NCBI RefSeq assembly: GCF_001722485.1
Contig: NZ_LWGL01000003.1
Coordinates: forward strand, 1 to 62,120
Length of the DNA stretch: 62,120 bases
Reading direction: 5' to 3'
Source of the DNA: Cellulosimicrobium cellulans
GTDB lineage: Bacteria > Actinomycetota > Actinomycetes > Actinomycetales > Cellulomonadaceae
The stretch's first letter is position 1. Every line of letters starts with the position of its first letter. The notes beneath the pieces were generated by a model. That model did no database searches and was not told the origin of the DNA. It saw only the letters and a program-made list of their open reading frames with translations. The translations under genes and the position numbers were made by a program. Positions 26,634-35,013 of this stretch are shown piece by piece.

Positions 26634-27830
26634 TCATGCTCCCCATCCGGCCTGCGTGCCACCGACACGCTCGGCCACGATCTTCTCGGTGTAGCCCGAC
26701 GCCGCGAACGCGGCCATCGGGTCGGGCGCGAGGCCCTGCTCCTCGCGCAGGTCCGCGAGCAGCGGCCGCACGTCCGTGCTGTAGGCGTCCATGAGCACGC
26801 CGTTCGCGGCGAGGACGTCGCCGGAGACCTGCGCGGCCTCGAGCGCCTCGGCGTCCACGAGCAGCGCCTTCGCCGTCGCCTCCTGGACGTTCATCACGGA
26901 CCGGATCTGCCCCGGGATCTTCGCCTCGACGTTGTGGCACTGGTCGAGCATGAAGTTCACGCCGCTGTCCGGGGCCAGCGCCCCGGCCTGGACGATCTCG
27001 TGCATGATCCGGAAGAGCTGGAACGGGTCCGCGGCGCCGGCCATGAGGTCGTCGTCGGCGTAGAACCGCGAGTTGAAGTCGAACGCCCCGAGCCGGCCCT
27101 GGCGCAGGAGCTGGGCGACGATGAACTCGATGTTCGTCCCCGGCGCGTGGTGACCCGTGTCGAGCACGACCTTCGCCCGGTCGCCGAGCGCGAGGCAGTG
27201 CAGCAGCGACGTGCCCCAGTCGGGGATGTCGGTCGCGTAGAACGCCGGCTCGAAGAACTTGTACTCGAGCACGAGGCGGTTCTCCGGGTGCGCGGCCGTG
27301 AGGGCCGCGTAGACCTCCGCGAGCGAGTCCGCGAGGCGGTCCTGGCGCGCGCGGATCGAGTCCTGGCCCGGGTAGTTGATGCCGTCGGGCAGCCACAGCT
27401 TGAGCTCGCGCGAGCCCGTCGCCTCCATGACCTCGATGCACTGGAGGTGGTGCGCGACCGCCTTCTTGCGCACGACCGGGTCCGGGTGCGTGAGCGAGCC
27501 CAGCTTGTAGTCGTCGTCCTGGAACAGGTTCGAGTTGATCATGCCGATCGACACGCCCAGGTCGGCCGCGTGGCGCGACAGGTCCGCGTAGTCGTCCACG
27601 AGGTCCCACGGGATGTGCAGCGACACGCGCGGCGCGATCCCCGTGTACCGGTGGACCTGCGCGGCGTCGGCGATCTTCTCGTACGGGTCGCGCGGCACGC
27701 CCGGCTGGGCGAACACCTTGAAGCGCGTCCCGGAGTTCCCGAACGCCCAGGACGGCAGCTCGATCGTCTGCTGCCGCAGCGCGGCCCGTGCCGCCTGGAC
27801 GCGGGCCTCGGTGCCCTCTGTCGTGCTCAT
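26634..27830 (-). CDS. rhaI: L-rhamnose isomerase
   Basis: A 398-residue TIM-barrel enzyme converting L-rhamnose to L-rhamnulose. It matches the RhaI type found in Pseudomonas and actinobacteria rather than E. coli RhaA: ELPSWAFGNSGTRFKVF at the start, VSLHIPWDLVDDYADL, LVLEYKFFEPAFYATDI with the metal-binding Glu, VVLDTGHHAPGTNIE and FDFNSRFYADDDL with metal ligands. It begins the rhaI-rhaEW-rhaB-lldD run, 94 nt after the GH78 gene. No separate promoter or operator is seen, so it is probably read from the GH78 promoter. Confidence 0.94.
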   Translation of the reverse strand: MSTTEGTEARVQAARAALRQQTIELPSWAFGNSGTRFKVFAQPGVPRDPYEKIADAAQVHRYTGIAPRVSLHIPWDLVDDYADLSRHAADLGVSIGMINSNLFQDDDYKLGSLTHPDPVVRKKAVAHHLQCIEVMEATGSRELKLWLPDGINYPGQDSIRARQDRLADSLAEVYAALTAAHPENRLVLEYKFFEPAFYATDIPDWGTSLLHCLALGDRAKVVLDTGHHAPGTNIEFIVAQLLRQGRLGAFDFNSRFYADDDLMAGAADPFQLFRIMHEIVQAGALAPDSGVNFMLDQCHNVEAKIPGQIRSVMNVQEATAKALLVDAEALEAAQVSGDVLAANGVLMDAYSTDVRPLLADLREEQGLAPDPMAAFAASGYTEKIVAERVGGTQAGWGA

Positions 27831-27864
27831 GTGCTTCTCCCCTTCGAGGCGGCCGAGGCCGCTT

Positions 27865-27884
27865 CCCGCGCCGTGCGGCGCGGG
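27865..27884 (-). promoter_or_regulatory. intercistronic hairpin between GH78 and rhaI genes
   Basis: An 8-bp GC stem (27865-27872 with 27877-27884) and 4-nt loop lie in the 94-nt gap. It could stabilise or partly terminate the GH78 transcript; it is short for a full terminator. Confidence 0.4.
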
Positions 27885-27924
27885 GACTGTGGAACGTGGT
27901 GCCGCTGTGTCGGCGGCGTCGGTG

Positions 27925-30183
27925 TCAGGCGGTCAGGTGGTGGGTCCCGCCGGTCACGCGGGTGCGCTTCCCGTCGGGCAGGACGATCTCGGCGGGGACG
28001 CCGTCGGGGATCGACACGTCGAGGACGAACGCCCCGGCGTCGTGCGTCCACTCGACCTCGATGCGTCCCGCGCGCGACTCGTAGGCCGCGCGGACGTGGT
28101 CGATGCCCGGGCCGGGGACCGGCTGGACGAGGACCTCGGCGTAGCCCGGCGCAGCGGGACGGATGCCGGCGACGACCTGGTAGACCCAGTCGACGACGGC
28201 GCCCAGGGCGTAGTGGTTGAAGCTCGTCATCTCGCCCGGGTTGATGGAGCCGTCCGGCAGCATGGAGTCCCACCGCTCCCAGACCGTCGTCGCCCCCATC
28301 GTGACCGGGTAGAGCCAGGACGGGCACTCCTTCTCGAGCAGCAGCCGGTACGCCTCCTCGACGTGCCCGGTCTCCGACAGCGCCCAGGTGATGAACGGCG
28401 TGCCGGCGAACCCGGTCGTCACCCGGTACCCGCTCTCGCGCACGAGCTCCGCGAGCCGGTCGGCCGCCGCCGCGCGGTCCGCGTCGTCGAGCAGGCCGAA
28501 GGCGATGGCGAGCGCGTAGACCGTCGTGCAGTCGGAGGTGACCCTGCCGCCGTCGACGTAGTGCTCGGAGAACGCCGCGCGCGTGCGACGCGCCAGCGCG
28601 GCCCACCGCTCCGCGTCGTCCGCCCGGCCGAGCACGCCCGCCGCCTCGGCCGCGAACGTCGCGCTCCGGAACAGGCAGGCCGTCGCGACGACGCCGGGGT
28701 CCGCCTTGGCCTTCGCCGGCTCGTGGGGCGACGCGTCGGGGTCGAGCCAGTCGCCGAACTGGAAGCCCTGGTCCCAGAGCCCGGACGGCGACAGCGCCGC
28801 CTCCACGGACTCGAGGTGCATGACCATCGCCGGGTAGTGGGCGGCCAGGCGGCTCTCGTCGCCGTACGCCCGCCACAGCGCCTCGGGGACCCAGACGGCG
28901 GCGTCGCCCCAGACGGCCGTCGGGGTCGTGTCGAACGGGTTGTCCCAGTGCGACACGTCGCCGTGCTTCATGACCTCGGGGACCACGTACGGCACCGCGC
29001 CGCCGGGGGCGTGGCGCGTCTCCTCGGCGAGGTCGAGCAACCACTTGTGCAGGAAGTCCGCCGTGTCGAACTGGAAGGAGGCGGACGCGGCGAACGCCGC
29101 GATGTCGCCGGTCCAGCCGAGCCGCTCGTCGCGCTGCGGGCAGTCCGTCGGCACGTCGAGGAAGTTGCCCTTCTGCCCCCACACCGCGTTGTGGACGAGC
29201 TGGTTCACGAGCGGGTCGGAGCAGGTGAACTCGCTCGTGCGGCGCATCGCCGAGTGCACGACGACCGCCTCGAGGTCGTCCGTGGTGAGCTCGCCGGGCC
29301 AGCCGGTCACCTCGGCGTACCGGAAGCCGTGGAACGTCAGCGTGGGCTCGAAGGAGTCGGTGCCGCCCGAGAGCACGAACGTGTCGGTCGCACGGGCGGA
29401 CCGCAGGGGCCGCGTCCCGAGCTCGCCGTCCTCGAGGACCTCCGCGTGCCGGACCACGATCTCGGTGCCCTCCGGGCCGCTCACGGTGAAGCGCACCCAC
29501 CCGACGAGGTTCTGCCCGAAGTCGACGAGCGTGCGGCCGGAGGGCGACGTCCACACGCGCCGGGCGGGGAGGACCTCCTGGCGGACCGTGCGCGGCCCGA
29601 CCTGCGGCACGAGCACGGAACGGTCGAGGTCGACGACCCGCACGGGGAGCGCGGTCGGTTCCGCGGCACGGAGCCGGGCGTCGATGCGCTGGCCGTCGTA
29701 GAGCGAGTTCTCCGTGGTGTCCGAGAGGCGGGCCGTCCACGCGGGCGAGCTGGCGACGGTCTGCACCGTCCCGTCGTCGAACGTCACCTCGAGGACGCCG
29801 AGGAACCCGATGTCGGTTCCGTAGCTGGCCTTCGCGCCCTCGAAGCCGAGGTCGCCCCGGTACCAGCCGTTGCCGAGGAGCACCTCGACGACCGTCTCGC
29901 GGGGACCTCCGCGCACCAGTGCGGTGACGTCGACGTCCTGGACCTGGAGGCGCCACTCGTACGCGGTCCACCCCGGGCGGAGCACGGCGTCGTCGACCGG
30001 CCGGCCGTCCACGCGCGCCTCGTAGACGCCGTGCGCGGTGGACACGAGCCGCGCCGAGCGGACCGCCTCAGGGTCCCGCTCGAGCCGGACCGTGGTGGCC
30101 AGCAGGATCGCGCGGCCGCGGTCCGCGTCGGCGGTGATCATCTGTGCCGCGTCCAGCAGGGACACGGGGGCCGTGCTGCTCAT
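27925..30183 (-). CDS. GH78 alpha-L-rhamnosidase (cytoplasmic)
   Basis: A 752-residue glycoside hydrolase family 78 enzyme. N-terminal beta domains (residues about 30-335) include LGNGWYRGDLGF and FGQNLVGWVRF. The (alpha/alpha)6 barrel carries the catalytic segment DCPQRDERLGWTGD, with the presumed general acid Glu at 353 and flanking Asp at 347 and 360. A C-terminal beta domain follows FNHYALGAVVDWVYQVVAG. It has no signal peptide, so it would act on rhamnosides after import by the neighbouring ABC system, feeding rhaI. ATG 30183 is chosen for its GGAG site. Its promoter (30262-30290) contains a LacI operator. Confidence 0.92.
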   Translation of the reverse strand: MSSTAPVSLLDAAQMITADADRGRAILLATTVRLERDPEAVRSARLVSTAHGVYEARVDGRPVDDAVLRPGWTAYEWRLQVQDVDVTALVRGGPRETVVEVLLGNGWYRGDLGFEGAKASYGTDIGFLGVLEVTFDDGTVQTVASSPAWTARLSDTTENSLYDGQRIDARLRAAEPTALPVRVVDLDRSVLVPQVGPRTVRQEVLPARRVWTSPSGRTLVDFGQNLVGWVRFTVSGPEGTEIVVRHAEVLEDGELGTRPLRSARATDTFVLSGGTDSFEPTLTFHGFRYAEVTGWPGELTTDDLEAVVVHSAMRRTSEFTCSDPLVNQLVHNAVWGQKGNFLDVPTDCPQRDERLGWTGDIAAFAASASFQFDTADFLHKWLLDLAEETRHAPGGAVPYVVPEVMKHGDVSHWDNPFDTTPTAVWGDAAVWVPEALWRAYGDESRLAAHYPAMVMHLESVEAALSPSGLWDQGFQFGDWLDPDASPHEPAKAKADPGVVATACLFRSATFAAEAAGVLGRADDAERWAALARRTRAAFSEHYVDGGRVTSDCTTVYALAIAFGLLDDADRAAAADRLAELVRESGYRVTTGFAGTPFITWALSETGHVEEAYRLLLEKECPSWLYPVTMGATTVWERWDSMLPDGSINPGEMTSFNHYALGAVVDWVYQVVAGIRPAAPGYAEVLVQPVPGPGIDHVRAAYESRAGRIEVEWTHDAGAFVLDVSIPDGVPAEIVLPDGKRTRVTGGTHHLTA

Positions 30184-30261
30184 CGATCTCCTCACCTCGA
30201 GCGCCTGTGCTCGACCCTGTGAACGGGGTCCGGACCTCGTCGTCATCCGTCGACTGCGGCG

Positions 30262-30290
30262 AACCTAACACGGAATGAATCGGTTCACAA
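30262..30290 (-). promoter_or_regulatory. promoter of GH78-rhaI-rhaEW-rhaB-lldD
   Basis: On the minus strand TTGTGA (30290-30285) and TAGGTT (30267-30262) are 17 bp apart, a good sigma-70-type promoter with a leader of about 70 nt. A LacI-type operator overlaps its -35 and spacer. Confidence 0.6.
30276..30287. promoter_or_regulatory. LacI-family operator 1, TGAATCGGTTCA
   Basis: Matches TGAANCGNTTCA, the usual LacI-family dyad with a central CG. It lies inside the GH78 promoter, where a bound repressor would block RNA polymerase. Two further perfect matches occur at 34732 and 34924. Confidence 0.75.
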
Positions 30291-30473
30291 CCGTCCTCAG
30301 GAAACGAGCGATACCGGTCGTGACAGGGATGTGAACTGTTGGAAATCGCCCGGTCGCGCCGGGACGGGCCCGCGCGCTGCGCGCGGGCTCGGCCCCGTCG
30401 CTATGCTGCCGCTGGGTCCACCGACGGACGAGCCTCGCCCGGCGGGTCGACGACCCTGGACCGAGAGGACGAC

Positions 30474-31502
30474 GTGCCCAGGACCACCGCCCCCCGACGC
30501 AGCTCCATCGGCGACGTCGCCCGGCTCGCCGGCGTGTCCGTGGGCACGGTCAGCAACGTGCTCAACCGGCCCGAGCGGGTGGCGGAGGCGACGCGCGACC
30601 GCGTCCTCGACGCGATCCAGCGCCTCTCGTTCGTGCCGAACGGCTCCGCTCGCCAGCTGCGCGCCGGCACGATCACGACCGTGGGCGCGATCGTCCTGGA
30701 CATCCGCAACCCCTTCTTCACGGAGGTCGCCCGGGGCATCGAGGACCGCCTGGAGCAGGCCGGTCGCACGCTCATGCTGGCCAGCTCCGACGACGACCCG
30801 GAGCGCGAGGCCCGCTACCTGCGCCTCTTCGAGGAGCACGGCGTCTCCGGGCTCCTCGTCGTCCCGACCAGCGACGACCTCGCTCCCCTCCTCCGGCTCG
30901 CCGCGCGGGGCGTGAACGTCGTCCTGCTCGACGTCCCGTCCCCGACCACCGCGCTGTCGTCCGTCGCCGTGGACGACCTCGCCGGCGGCAGGGCGGCGGG
31001 CGAGCACCTGCTGGACCTGGGCCACGAGGAGATCGTCATGCTCAACGGCCCCCACGCGATCCGCCAGTGCCGCGACCGCCTCGACGGCCTCCGCCGGGCG
31101 GTGGAGCGCCGGGGCCTCGACCCTGCTCGTGCCGTGCGCGAGGTCCCGCTCGCGAGCCTCGACGCCAGCGGCGGCGCGGCGGCGTTCGCGCGGCTCCTCG
31201 ACGAGGGCGAGCCGCCGCGCGCCGTCTTCTGCGTCAACGACCTCGTTGCGATCGGCGTGCAGCGCGAGATCCGCCGCCGCCGGCCGGAGCTGCTCGCGCG
31301 CACCGCCCTGGTGGGCTACGACGACATCGAGGTCGCCGCCGAGCTCGCCACCCCGCTGACGTCCGTGCGGCAGCCGACCCACGAGATCGGCTTCCGAGCC
31401 GCAGACCTGCTGCTCGCCCGGCGAGCCGAGGGCGACCCCGTCCGCGACCACGTCGTCTTCCAGCCCGAGCTCGTCGTCCGGTCGTCCAGCGTGGCCGCCT
31501 GA
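30474..31502 (+). CDS. LacI family regulator of the rhamnose locus
   Basis: A 342-residue regulator. The DNA-binding domain is SSIGDVARLAGVSVGTVSNVLN with hinge RLSFVPNGSARQLRAG; the CG-centred operator is the type bound by such hinges. The periplasmic-binding-like core begins TVGAIVLDIRNPFFTEVARG and ends with VGYDDIEVAAELATPLTSVRQP. GTG 30474 has GAGAGGA upstream. A TATGCT -10 box at 30402-30407, just after a 10-bp-arm palindrome at 30368-30388, may be its promoter. It is divergent from the GH78 gene and convergent with the ABC permeases, and it probably senses a rhamnose-derived ligand. Confidence 0.92.
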   Translation: MPRTTAPRRSSIGDVARLAGVSVGTVSNVLNRPERVAEATRDRVLDAIQRLSFVPNGSARQLRAGTITTVGAIVLDIRNPFFTEVARGIEDRLEQAGRTLMLASSDDDPEREARYLRLFEEHGVSGLLVVPTSDDLAPLLRLAARGVNVVLLDVPSPTTALSSVAVDDLAGGRAAGEHLLDLGHEEIVMLNGPHAIRQCRDRLDGLRRAVERRGLDPARAVREVPLASLDASGGAAAFARLLDEGEPPRAVFCVNDLVAIGVQREIRRRRPELLARTALVGYDDIEVAAELATPLTSVRQPTHEIGFRAADLLLARRAEGDPVRDHVVFQPELVVRSSSVAA

Positions 31503-31512
31503 CGTCGCGGAA

Positions 31513-32337
31513 CTAGCCCTTGACGGCGCCGGACGTCATCCCCGCGACGATCTGGCGGTTGAAGAAGATGTACATCACCAGCGGCGGGATCGTGATCAGC
31601 AGGACGTCCATGAAGAGCAGGTTCCACTGGTTCAGGCCCTGCGACTGGAAGTTGTACAGCGTGAGCTGCACCGTCGCGTTGTCCGTCCCGGGGAGGAAGT
31701 ACAGCGCGTAGGTGAAGTCGTTGAAGACCGTCACGGCCTGCACGACGACGACCGTGACGATCACCGGCTGCAGGAGCGGGAAGATCACGCGGAAGAACAG
31801 GCGGACCGGGCCGGCGCCGTCGATGAGCGCGGCTTCGTCGAGCTCGCGCGGGATCGACGCCACGAAGGCCCGGAAGAGCAGGATGCAGAACGACAGGCCG
31901 AAGGCGACGTGGACCGCGATGAGCCCGGCCATCGTCTTGAAGGCGCCCAGGCCCTGCAGCACCCAGATCGTCGGCACGACGGCCGGCGGGATGATGAGCC
32001 CGGCGAGCACCAGGGCGTTCACGACGGGGTTCCACCGGCTGCGGCGCCGCTGGACCACGAACCCCACCATCGCGGCGAGCACGGTCATGATCGCGACGCT
32101 CACGACCGTGAGGATCGTCGAGTTCGCGAAGGCGCGGATGAGCACGTAGTCCGAGGTCTGCACCACGTCGACGAGGTTCTCGACGAAGGCCCACTCCGTG
32201 GGCAGCGAGAAGGCCAGGAGGGACGCCTCCTGCTGCGTCTTGGACGCCGTGAGGACGACGAAGACGAAGGGGACGACGAAGACGACGACGCTGAGCAGGA
32301 CGGAGACCGAACCCAGCACGAGCCCCTTGCGATTCAC
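31513..32337 (-). CDS. sugar ABC transporter permease (MalG type)
   Basis: A 274-residue inner-membrane permease with six predicted helices. The ATPase-docking EAA loop is seen in IPRELDEAALIDGAGPVRLFFRVIFPLLQP (about residues 178-207). GTG 32337 overlaps the stop of the partner permease in GTGA. It belongs to the carbohydrate uptake transporter-1 family and, from context, imports rhamnose-containing saccharides. No ATPase gene is present; a shared MsmK-like ATPase elsewhere is the usual solution in actinobacteria. Confidence 0.9.
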   Translation of the reverse strand: MNRKGLVLGSVSVLLSVVVFVVPFVFVVLTASKTQQEASLLAFSLPTEWAFVENLVDVVQTSDYVLIRAFANSTILTVVSVAIMTVLAAMVGFVVQRRRSRWNPVVNALVLAGLIIPPAVVPTIWVLQGLGAFKTMAGLIAVHVAFGLSFCILLFRAFVASIPRELDEAALIDGAGPVRLFFRVIFPLLQPVIVTVVVVQAVTVFNDFTYALYFLPGTDNATVQLTLYNFQSQGLNQWNLLFMDVLLITIPPLVMYIFFNRQIVAGMTSGAVKG

Positions 32338-33284
32338 GACTCGATCTCCTTGCGGTTGAGCCACCGGTTGAGCGGGAAGACGATCAGCGCGATCGCGACG
32401 AAGAGGACCACGTTGCCCGCCGTCGAGAGGCCGTAGAACCCGGCCTGGTACTGCTTGTAGATCACCGACGCGATGACGTCGCTGCTGAACCCCGGGCCGC
32501 CGCGGGTCATGACCCAGATGAGGTCGAACGAGCGCAGGCCGCCGATGAGCGACAGCAGGACGACGGTCACCGTCGCGGGCCGGGCCAGCGGGAGCGTGAT
32601 GTTCCAGAAGTTCTTCCACGGACCCGCGCCGTCGACGCGCGCCGCCTCGTAGTACTCCTGCGGGATCGTCACGATGCCGGCGATGTAGATGAGCGTCGCG
32701 AGGCCGACGCCCTTCCAGACGTCGACGAGCGCGACGGAGAATAGGGCGAGCGACGGGTCCGTCAGCCAGCCGGGACCGGCGACGCCGAACCAGCCGAGGA
32801 CGGTGTTCACGAGCCCGTCGAACGGGTCGAGCAGCACCTCGAACATGATGCCGACGCCGATGGTGCTCACGAGCACCGGGAAGAACACGACCGACCGCAG
32901 GTAGCCGCGCGCCACGATCTGCGAGGTGAGCAGGACCGCCAGCAGGAGCCCGAGCACGACCTTGAGCCCCGACGTGAGGAAGGCGTAGACGAACGTGTTG
33001 ACGAAGCCGCGGACGAGCGCCGGCTCCTGGAAGAACTGGACGAAGTTGTCGAGGCCGATGAACTCGGCGTCGAACAGGTTCCACCGGGTGAGCGCGAAGT
33101 AGAACGACGCCGCCGTGGGGATCGCGAACAGCACGACGTAGAAGACGCCTGCCGGGATGAAGAACCACGTCGGGTACGGGCTGCGCTTGCGTCGCGCGCT
33201 CCGGGGCCCCGGGGCCTGGCGGCCCCGGGAGCGGTCGTGGGACGTGCCGTGCGTGTCGGCCGGGGCCGGTTGCACCGTTGCCAT
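32334..33284 (-). CDS. sugar ABC transporter permease (MalF type)
   Basis: A 316-residue permease. A basic cytoplasmic tail of about 35 residues precedes six helices; the first is WFFIPAGVFYVVLFAIPTAA. The EAA loop is IPQEYYEAARVDGAGPWKNFWNITLP. It sits between the solute-binding protein gene and the second permease gene on the same strand, with an intercistronic hairpin before it. Substrate inferred from the rhamnose locus. Confidence 0.9.
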   Translation of the reverse strand: MATVQPAPADTHGTSHDRSRGRQAPGPRSARRKRSPYPTWFFIPAGVFYVVLFAIPTAASFYFALTRWNLFDAEFIGLDNFVQFFQEPALVRGFVNTFVYAFLTSGLKVVLGLLLAVLLTSQIVARGYLRSVVFFPVLVSTIGVGIMFEVLLDPFDGLVNTVLGWFGVAGPGWLTDPSLALFSVALVDVWKGVGLATLIYIAGIVTIPQEYYEAARVDGAGPWKNFWNITLPLARPATVTVVLLSLIGGLRSFDLIWVMTRGGPGFSSDVIASVIYKQYQAGFYGLSTAGNVVLFVAIALIVFPLNRWLNRKEIES

Positions 33285-33301
33285 GCTCTCTCCTTCACGC
33301 G

Positions 33302-33331
33302 GTGGGGCCCGCCGTCGTCGGCGGGCCCCAC
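33302..33331 (-). promoter_or_regulatory. hairpin between binding-protein and permease genes
   Basis: A perfect 13-bp GC stem (33302-33314 with 33319-33331) and TCGT loop fill the gap between the binding-protein stop and the first permease start. In similar operons this kind of hairpin raises binding-protein expression above permease expression by partial termination or mRNA protection. Confidence 0.7.
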
Positions 33332-33366
33332 GCTCCGAGCCTCGGGCTGCTCTGCCGGGGGACGGC

Positions 33367-34674
33367 CTACCAGCCCTCGAGCCCGAGCTGCTGCGCCTGC
33401 TTCTTCACGTCCTCGTCGTAGAGCGCCGCACCGTCCTGCGCGGAACGGATGCCGGAGCCCACCTCGACGGTGATCTGCTCGAGAGCCGGGCCCTTGATCG
33501 GGGAGAGGAACTCGAGCGCGAGGCCCGTGTTGCCCTCGTCCAGGTACGGCTGCATGTCCGAGACGACCGCGGGGACGTCCTCGGGGAGCTCGCACCCGTC
33601 GATGACGAACGGACCGCCGAGCGTGATCGTCTCCGCCTGGACCGCGCAGGCCTCCGGCGTCGTGAGCCACGCGACGAACTCCTTGGCGGCCTCGAGCCTC
33701 TCCCCCTCGAACGACTTGGGGATGTAGATCCCGTTGGGCATCCACAGCGTGAGGCCGTTGACCGACGGGTCCTCCGACGGGATCGGGAAGGTGCCGAGCG
33801 TGTCCGCCGCCTCGGGGAAGTTCTCACCGATCGCGCTGGCGACGTTGCTCGTGAGCATCGGGTAGTGCGCCGCCTCGCCCTCGGCGAGGAGGCGGACCCC
33901 GTCGTCGTAGGTGGCGGAGGCGAAGTCCTCGTTCATGACCCCGGCGTCCGCGAGCTCCTGGAGGTGCTCGAAGCCGGCGAGCGCCGGCTGCTCGGCGAAC
34001 TTCGCCTTGCCCGCCGTGTAGTCCTCCGCCCAGCCCGGCTGGATGGTCTCGACGTTGTAGAAGTCGCCGAGCACGGGAACCTGGGAGGTCCAGGTGTCGC
34101 CGTAGGTCTGGACGACGGCGGTGAGGCCCGCGGCCTTGACGGCCTCGTTGTTGGCCATGAACTCGTCCCACGTCGTCGGGATCTCGAGGCCCAGGTCGGC
34201 GTAGACGTCCTTGTTGTAGATGATGGCGCCGCCGAAGGACGGGCCGACGGGCGCCCCGTACAGCGCCGTGTCCGTGGAGACCACCGTCTTGAAGTCGTCG
34301 CTGACCTTGGACACCCACTCCTCGTCGTCGAGGGGGTGGAAGTTCTGGTCCGGGTTGAGCGCCTGGAACAGGGAGCCGGAGTTGTACCAGAGGAGCTCGT
34401 TCATCTCGCCGGTGGCGAGGCGCGTCTTGACGAGGTTGTCGCCCTCCGACCCGCCCGGGTGGGTCTCGACCTCGATCGTCACGTCGGGGTTGGCGTCGGC
34501 GTAGGCCGCGGCGATGCCCTCCCACAGGTCGATCGAGTTCGGTGCCGTGTCGATGTAGACGGTCAGGGTCGAGGCGTCCTCGGACCCGCCCCCTCCCGTC
34601 GAGCACCCCGCCAGGACGACGGACGCCGAGAGCGCCAGGGCCCCTGCTGCCGTGAGTCGGGTCCGAACGTTCAC
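33367..34674 (-). CDS. sugar ABC transporter substrate-binding lipoprotein
   Basis: A 435-residue type-1 sugar-binding protein. The signal peptide ends in the lipobox LAGC (Cys about residue 24), so it is membrane-anchored by lipid outside the cell. The mature part begins TLTVYIDTAPNSIDLWEGIA and contains GAIIYNKDVYADLGLEIPTTWDEF, typical of the family. GTG 34674 has GAGGAGG 6 nt upstream. It has a strong promoter with a LacI operator just downstream (34732-34785). Expected ligand: rhamnose or a rhamnosyl oligosaccharide. Confidence 0.92.
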   Translation of the reverse strand: MNVRTRLTAAGALALSASVVLAGCSTGGGGSEDASTLTVYIDTAPNSIDLWEGIAAAYADANPDVTIEVETHPGGSEGDNLVKTRLATGEMNELLWYNSGSLFQALNPDQNFHPLDDEEWVSKVSDDFKTVVSTDTALYGAPVGPSFGGAIIYNKDVYADLGLEIPTTWDEFMANNEAVKAAGLTAVVQTYGDTWTSQVPVLGDFYNVETIQPGWAEDYTAGKAKFAEQPALAGFEHLQELADAGVMNEDFASATYDDGVRLLAEGEAAHYPMLTSNVASAIGENFPEAADTLGTFPIPSEDPSVNGLTLWMPNGIYIPKSFEGERLEAAKEFVAWLTTPEACAVQAETITLGGPFVIDGCELPEDVPAVVSDMQPYLDEGNTGLALEFLSPIKGPALEQITVEVGSGIRSAQDGAALYDEDVKKQAQQLGLEGW

Positions 34675-34731
34675 GCTTTACCTCCTCGTAAAGTCACCGC
34701 ACCGGCAGCGCCGCCAGGTGAAGGATGCAGT

Positions 34732-34743
34732 TGAAGCGATTCA
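34732..34743. promoter_or_regulatory. LacI-family operator 2, TGAAGCGATTCA
   Basis: Second match to TGAANCGNTTCA. It lies about 6-17 nt downstream of the predicted transcript start of the ABC operon, where a repressor would block initiation or elongation. Confidence 0.75.
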
Positions 34744-34755
34744 CTGCTCATCGTC

Positions 34756-34785
34756 AGGCTAGGTGGACCTCACCTGCGGTGTCAA
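34756..34785 (-). promoter_or_regulatory. promoter of the rhamnoside ABC operon
   Basis: On the minus strand a consensus TTGACA (34785-34780) and TAGCCT (34761-34756) are 18 bp apart. It is the best-matching promoter in the window. Confidence 0.7.
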
Positions 34786-34923
34786 CAGACGTGCCGGATC
34801 GATACCGTTCCGCGACCTCGAGACCCTTGACGACGCGGGGTACGGGAGCCGGTTCGCTCGTGCGGCCCGGCGATCGCGAGGGCTGCGAGCGCCGGTTCCG
34901 CCAGCACGTGCCGCGCACCACGG

Positions 34924-34945
34924 TGAAGCGGTTCAAGGCTAGGCT
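34924..34945 (+). promoter_or_regulatory. LacI-family operator 3 and -10 box before GH78-like gene
   Basis: TGAAGCGGTTCA at 34924-34935 is the third match to TGAANCGNTTCA. TAGGCT at 34940-34945 follows by 4 bp and can serve as -10, so the operator would occupy the promoter spacer. No good -35 is seen. Confidence 0.65.
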
Positions 34946-35013
34946 CGGGGACGCGACGTCGCGGCCCGCGCGACGGACGCCCGACGCCCTCGCGACGACA
35001 GGACCGAACGACC

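Noticed and set aside
27831-27924. Separate LacI operator for rhaI
   Set aside because: No match to TGAANCGNTTCA in the gap; cotranscription with the GH78 gene explains regulation.
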